A stretch of DNA of 64,000 nt from Geomonas diazotrophica (GTDB taxonomy: Bacteria; Desulfobacterota; Desulfuromonadia; Geobacterales; Geobacteraceae). Under the pieces are notes generated by a model. That model was not told the origin of the DNA. It saw nothing but the letters and a program-made list of their open reading frames with translations, and ran no database searches. Both the position numbers and the translations under genes were made by a program. How positions within the stretch are numbered: position 1 is the first letter of the stretch; every line of letters begins with the position of its first letter. The DNA lies in contig NZ_JAHLMF010000004.1 of NCBI RefSeq assembly GCF_018919385.1, positions 186,001 to 250,000 on the forward strand. Direction: 5' to 3'. Shown piece by piece: positions 62,825 through 64,000 of the stretch.

Positions 62825-63595
62825 TTACCTGCCTTTAATGACTTTTGCTACAGGCTGATTCAACACCAGCTTTTTACCTTTATAAACTTCGATCTCTCCG
62901 GGCGGCGTGTCCGCGTCTCCGATCACCCATACAAAGCATCGATAGAGTACATCGCCACTCTTAAAATCATAATGGTGGTTCCCACCACTCCCGTCGAATA
63001 TCAAAGTACCATTTCGTAGAACCAAGTCCGGCATTTCTGAGGTTTTCTTCCGAACCGGCCAAACGGCATATCTGAATTTATCGTCAGTGATTTGATCTAT
63101 GCGAATTCGATACTTGGCAGTTTCCCACTCCAGGACAGGTCGTTTAAAATCACGCAGGCTGCCATGCAATTGTTTTTTGTCAGCTTCGATTAAATCAGCA
63201 CGCTTACGCTTTCCCTTTTCTGTCTGATAATTGATTGCCGTTATTCTTCCGTCCTCGTCAAGCCACAACGAGCCGTTTTGAAACATAAAGCCTCTCCCCC
63301 CCATTTCTGACCAGTCGGCTGAAGCTCTAGAGGTTGAGATCGCTTTCAATATATTTTCGTCGAGGATTTCGTCGTAAGCGTCCAGAAATTGTTTCGGGCT
63401 GTCTATGTTTGGAAGGGGAACCCTCCGCTGTAGCGGGTACGAAACTGAATTAGCTAAAGCCTTTCGATCCTTACTGGCTACAACTTGTATGAATTTTTTG
63501 ACCGTACTTTCAAAACTCGGTTCAGCACTCCAAAGAGGGCAGGAAAAGGAAAGGGTTATTGCACACGCGAAAATTGCTGCTGTAATCAATTTCAT
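62825..63595 (-). CDS. hypothetical secreted protein
   Basis: 256 aa from ATG 63595 (GAGGAT 5 bp upstream; ATG 63658 upstream lacks a site). Signal peptide about 1-24 (SCPLWSA/EPS). SFESTVKKFIQVVASKDRKALANSVSYPLQRR (in pieces) looks like a small SnoaL/NTF2-like beginning; the rest, with ...YKGKKLVLNQP at the end, is not recognised. AT-richer than the core clusters. It stands between the two glutaredoxin-like genes, on their strand. Confidence 0.65.
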   Translation of the reverse strand: MKLITAAIFACAITLSFSCPLWSAEPSFESTVKKFIQVVASKDRKALANSVSYPLQRRVPLPNIDSPKQFLDAYDEILDENILKAISTSRASADWSEMGGRGFMFQNGSLWLDEDGRITAINYQTEKGKRKRADLIEADKKQLHGSLRDFKRPVLEWETAKYRIRIDQITDDKFRYAVWPVRKKTSEMPDLVLRNGTLIFDGSGGNHHYDFKSGDVLYRCFVWVIGDADTPPGEIEVYKGKKLVLNQPVAKVIKGR

Positions 63596-63745
63596 TCTTA
63601 TCCTCACCAACGGCCGGCGGGGGAGCGGCGGAGCCGTTTCACTCTTTCCGGCTTTCACGAACTCTCATCAACCGCAGAGACCGTCTCCGCCTGTTATGGT
63701 TGGCATCCTTACCTGAATATCGGCATCTGGGGACCTTGGGAACCT

Positions 63746-63805
63746 GGGGACGCCCATGATTTCATGCTTTTCTTCTGAGGGCATGGCAATTTCATGGGCG
63801 TCCCC
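63746..63805. repeat. REP-like inverted repeat
   Basis: Perfect 14-bp arms (ggggacgcccatga 63746-63759 with its complement 63792-63805) around a 32-nt spacer. The GGGACGCCCATGA motif is another form of the RAYT-associated REP type, from memory. It lies just after the edge glutaredoxin-like gene. Confidence 0.65.
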
Positions 63806-63812
63806 CTGCCCT

Positions 63813-64000
63813 TTACTTTACATTCTCCAGGTAGTGGTCTATCGCCTGTGCGGAAAAGCCCGAGATCTTGTTGGAGCCAATAATGATGAGCGGCACGCCG
63901 CGGCCTCCCAGCTCCTTGTGTCGCCGGTCGGCGGCGGCGTCTTTCTCGATGTCATACGCGACGTAAGGAACGCCCTTACTGTCCAGGTAAGCACGGGCCT
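63813..64000 (-). CDS. glutaredoxin-like protein, partial (5' end off the window)
   Basis: Translated from the sequence on the minus strand, the frame ends at TAA 63813 and is open to the window edge; about 62 residues are visible, including YVAYDIEKDAAADRRHKELGGRG and VPLIIIGSNKISGF. This matches the C-terminal part of the glutaredoxin-like domain of the protein at 62227-62745 (GVPLIIVGSKTMRGF and a preceding VKYDVQKD), so the two are likely paralogues. The redox CxxC, if present, is outside the window. Confidence 0.75.
   Translation of the reverse strand, partial: ARAYLDSKGVPYVAYDIEKDAAADRRHKELGGRGVPLIIIGSNKISGFSAQAIDHYLENVK

Overview
The window reads as chromosomal DNA from a Geobacter-like member of the Desulfuromonadia (Geobacter/Geomonas/Citrifermentans type). 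This is inferred from gene content: succinyl:acetate CoA-transferase with an ActP-type acetate symporter, paired electron-transfer flavoproteins (ETF) with membrane CCG-domain Fe-S oxidoreductases, fused isobutyryl-CoA mutase, many PAS/GAF histidine kinases, and GC-rich coding DNA with very dense shadow ORFs. No rRNA, tRNA, CRISPR array, prophage or transposase gene was seen.

Layout. 0-3.2 kb: a secreted alpha/beta hydrolase, an orphan organomercurial lyase (merB), a lipoprotein and a fibronectin-III-like protein. 3.8-7.9 kb (minus): GH15 glucoamylase, glucose-dehydrogenase-like SDR and an aquaporin. 8-17 kb: a standalone RelA/SpoT synthetase, a K+-channel-like protein, a PhnD-like binding protein overlapping a histidine kinase, a divergent NmrA/QorB-like reductase and HxlR regulator, and a PAS-GAF kinase.

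16.9-32.6 kb is one long minus-strand catabolic array. In transcription order it encodes thiolase, 3-hydroxyacyl-CoA dehydrogenase, crotonase, acyl-CoA dehydrogenase, a membrane Fe-S oxidoreductase, EtfB, EtfA, a second acyl-CoA dehydrogenase, a two-subunit CoA-transferase, a second EtfB, a ferredoxin-fused EtfA and a second membrane Fe-S oxidoreductase. This is a beta-oxidation route with two separate ETF-to-quinone outlets. 32.9-44.6 kb carries an M24 peptidase, nitroreductase, IcmF, a DUF6125-like protein, ActP with its DUF485 partner, an IclR regulator, the acetate CoA-transferase and a divergent MerR regulator.

The main regulatory observation is a 16-bp motif, TTTACGTNAANGTSAA, at four places: before the thiolase operon, before the second etfB, at the CoA-transferase promoter and over the merR start region. 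Three of the four lie on recognisable sigma-70-like promoters. The MerR protein resembles LiuR-type regulators, so one local repressor may control the whole acyl-CoA and acetate block, including itself.

44.7-57.1 kb holds sensory and envelope genes: FIST protein plus hybrid kinase, DUF3187, a YtxH/DUF3618/holin-like trio, adenine deaminase, an orphan substrate-binding sensor and a PAS kinase. 57.2-64 kb carries rsgA behind a monooxygenase-domain protein and then an AT-richer accessory stretch with hypothetical secreted proteins, a methyltransferase, a NYN-LOTUS protein and duplicated glutaredoxin-like proteins, with REP-like palindromes. The last gene runs off the right edge.
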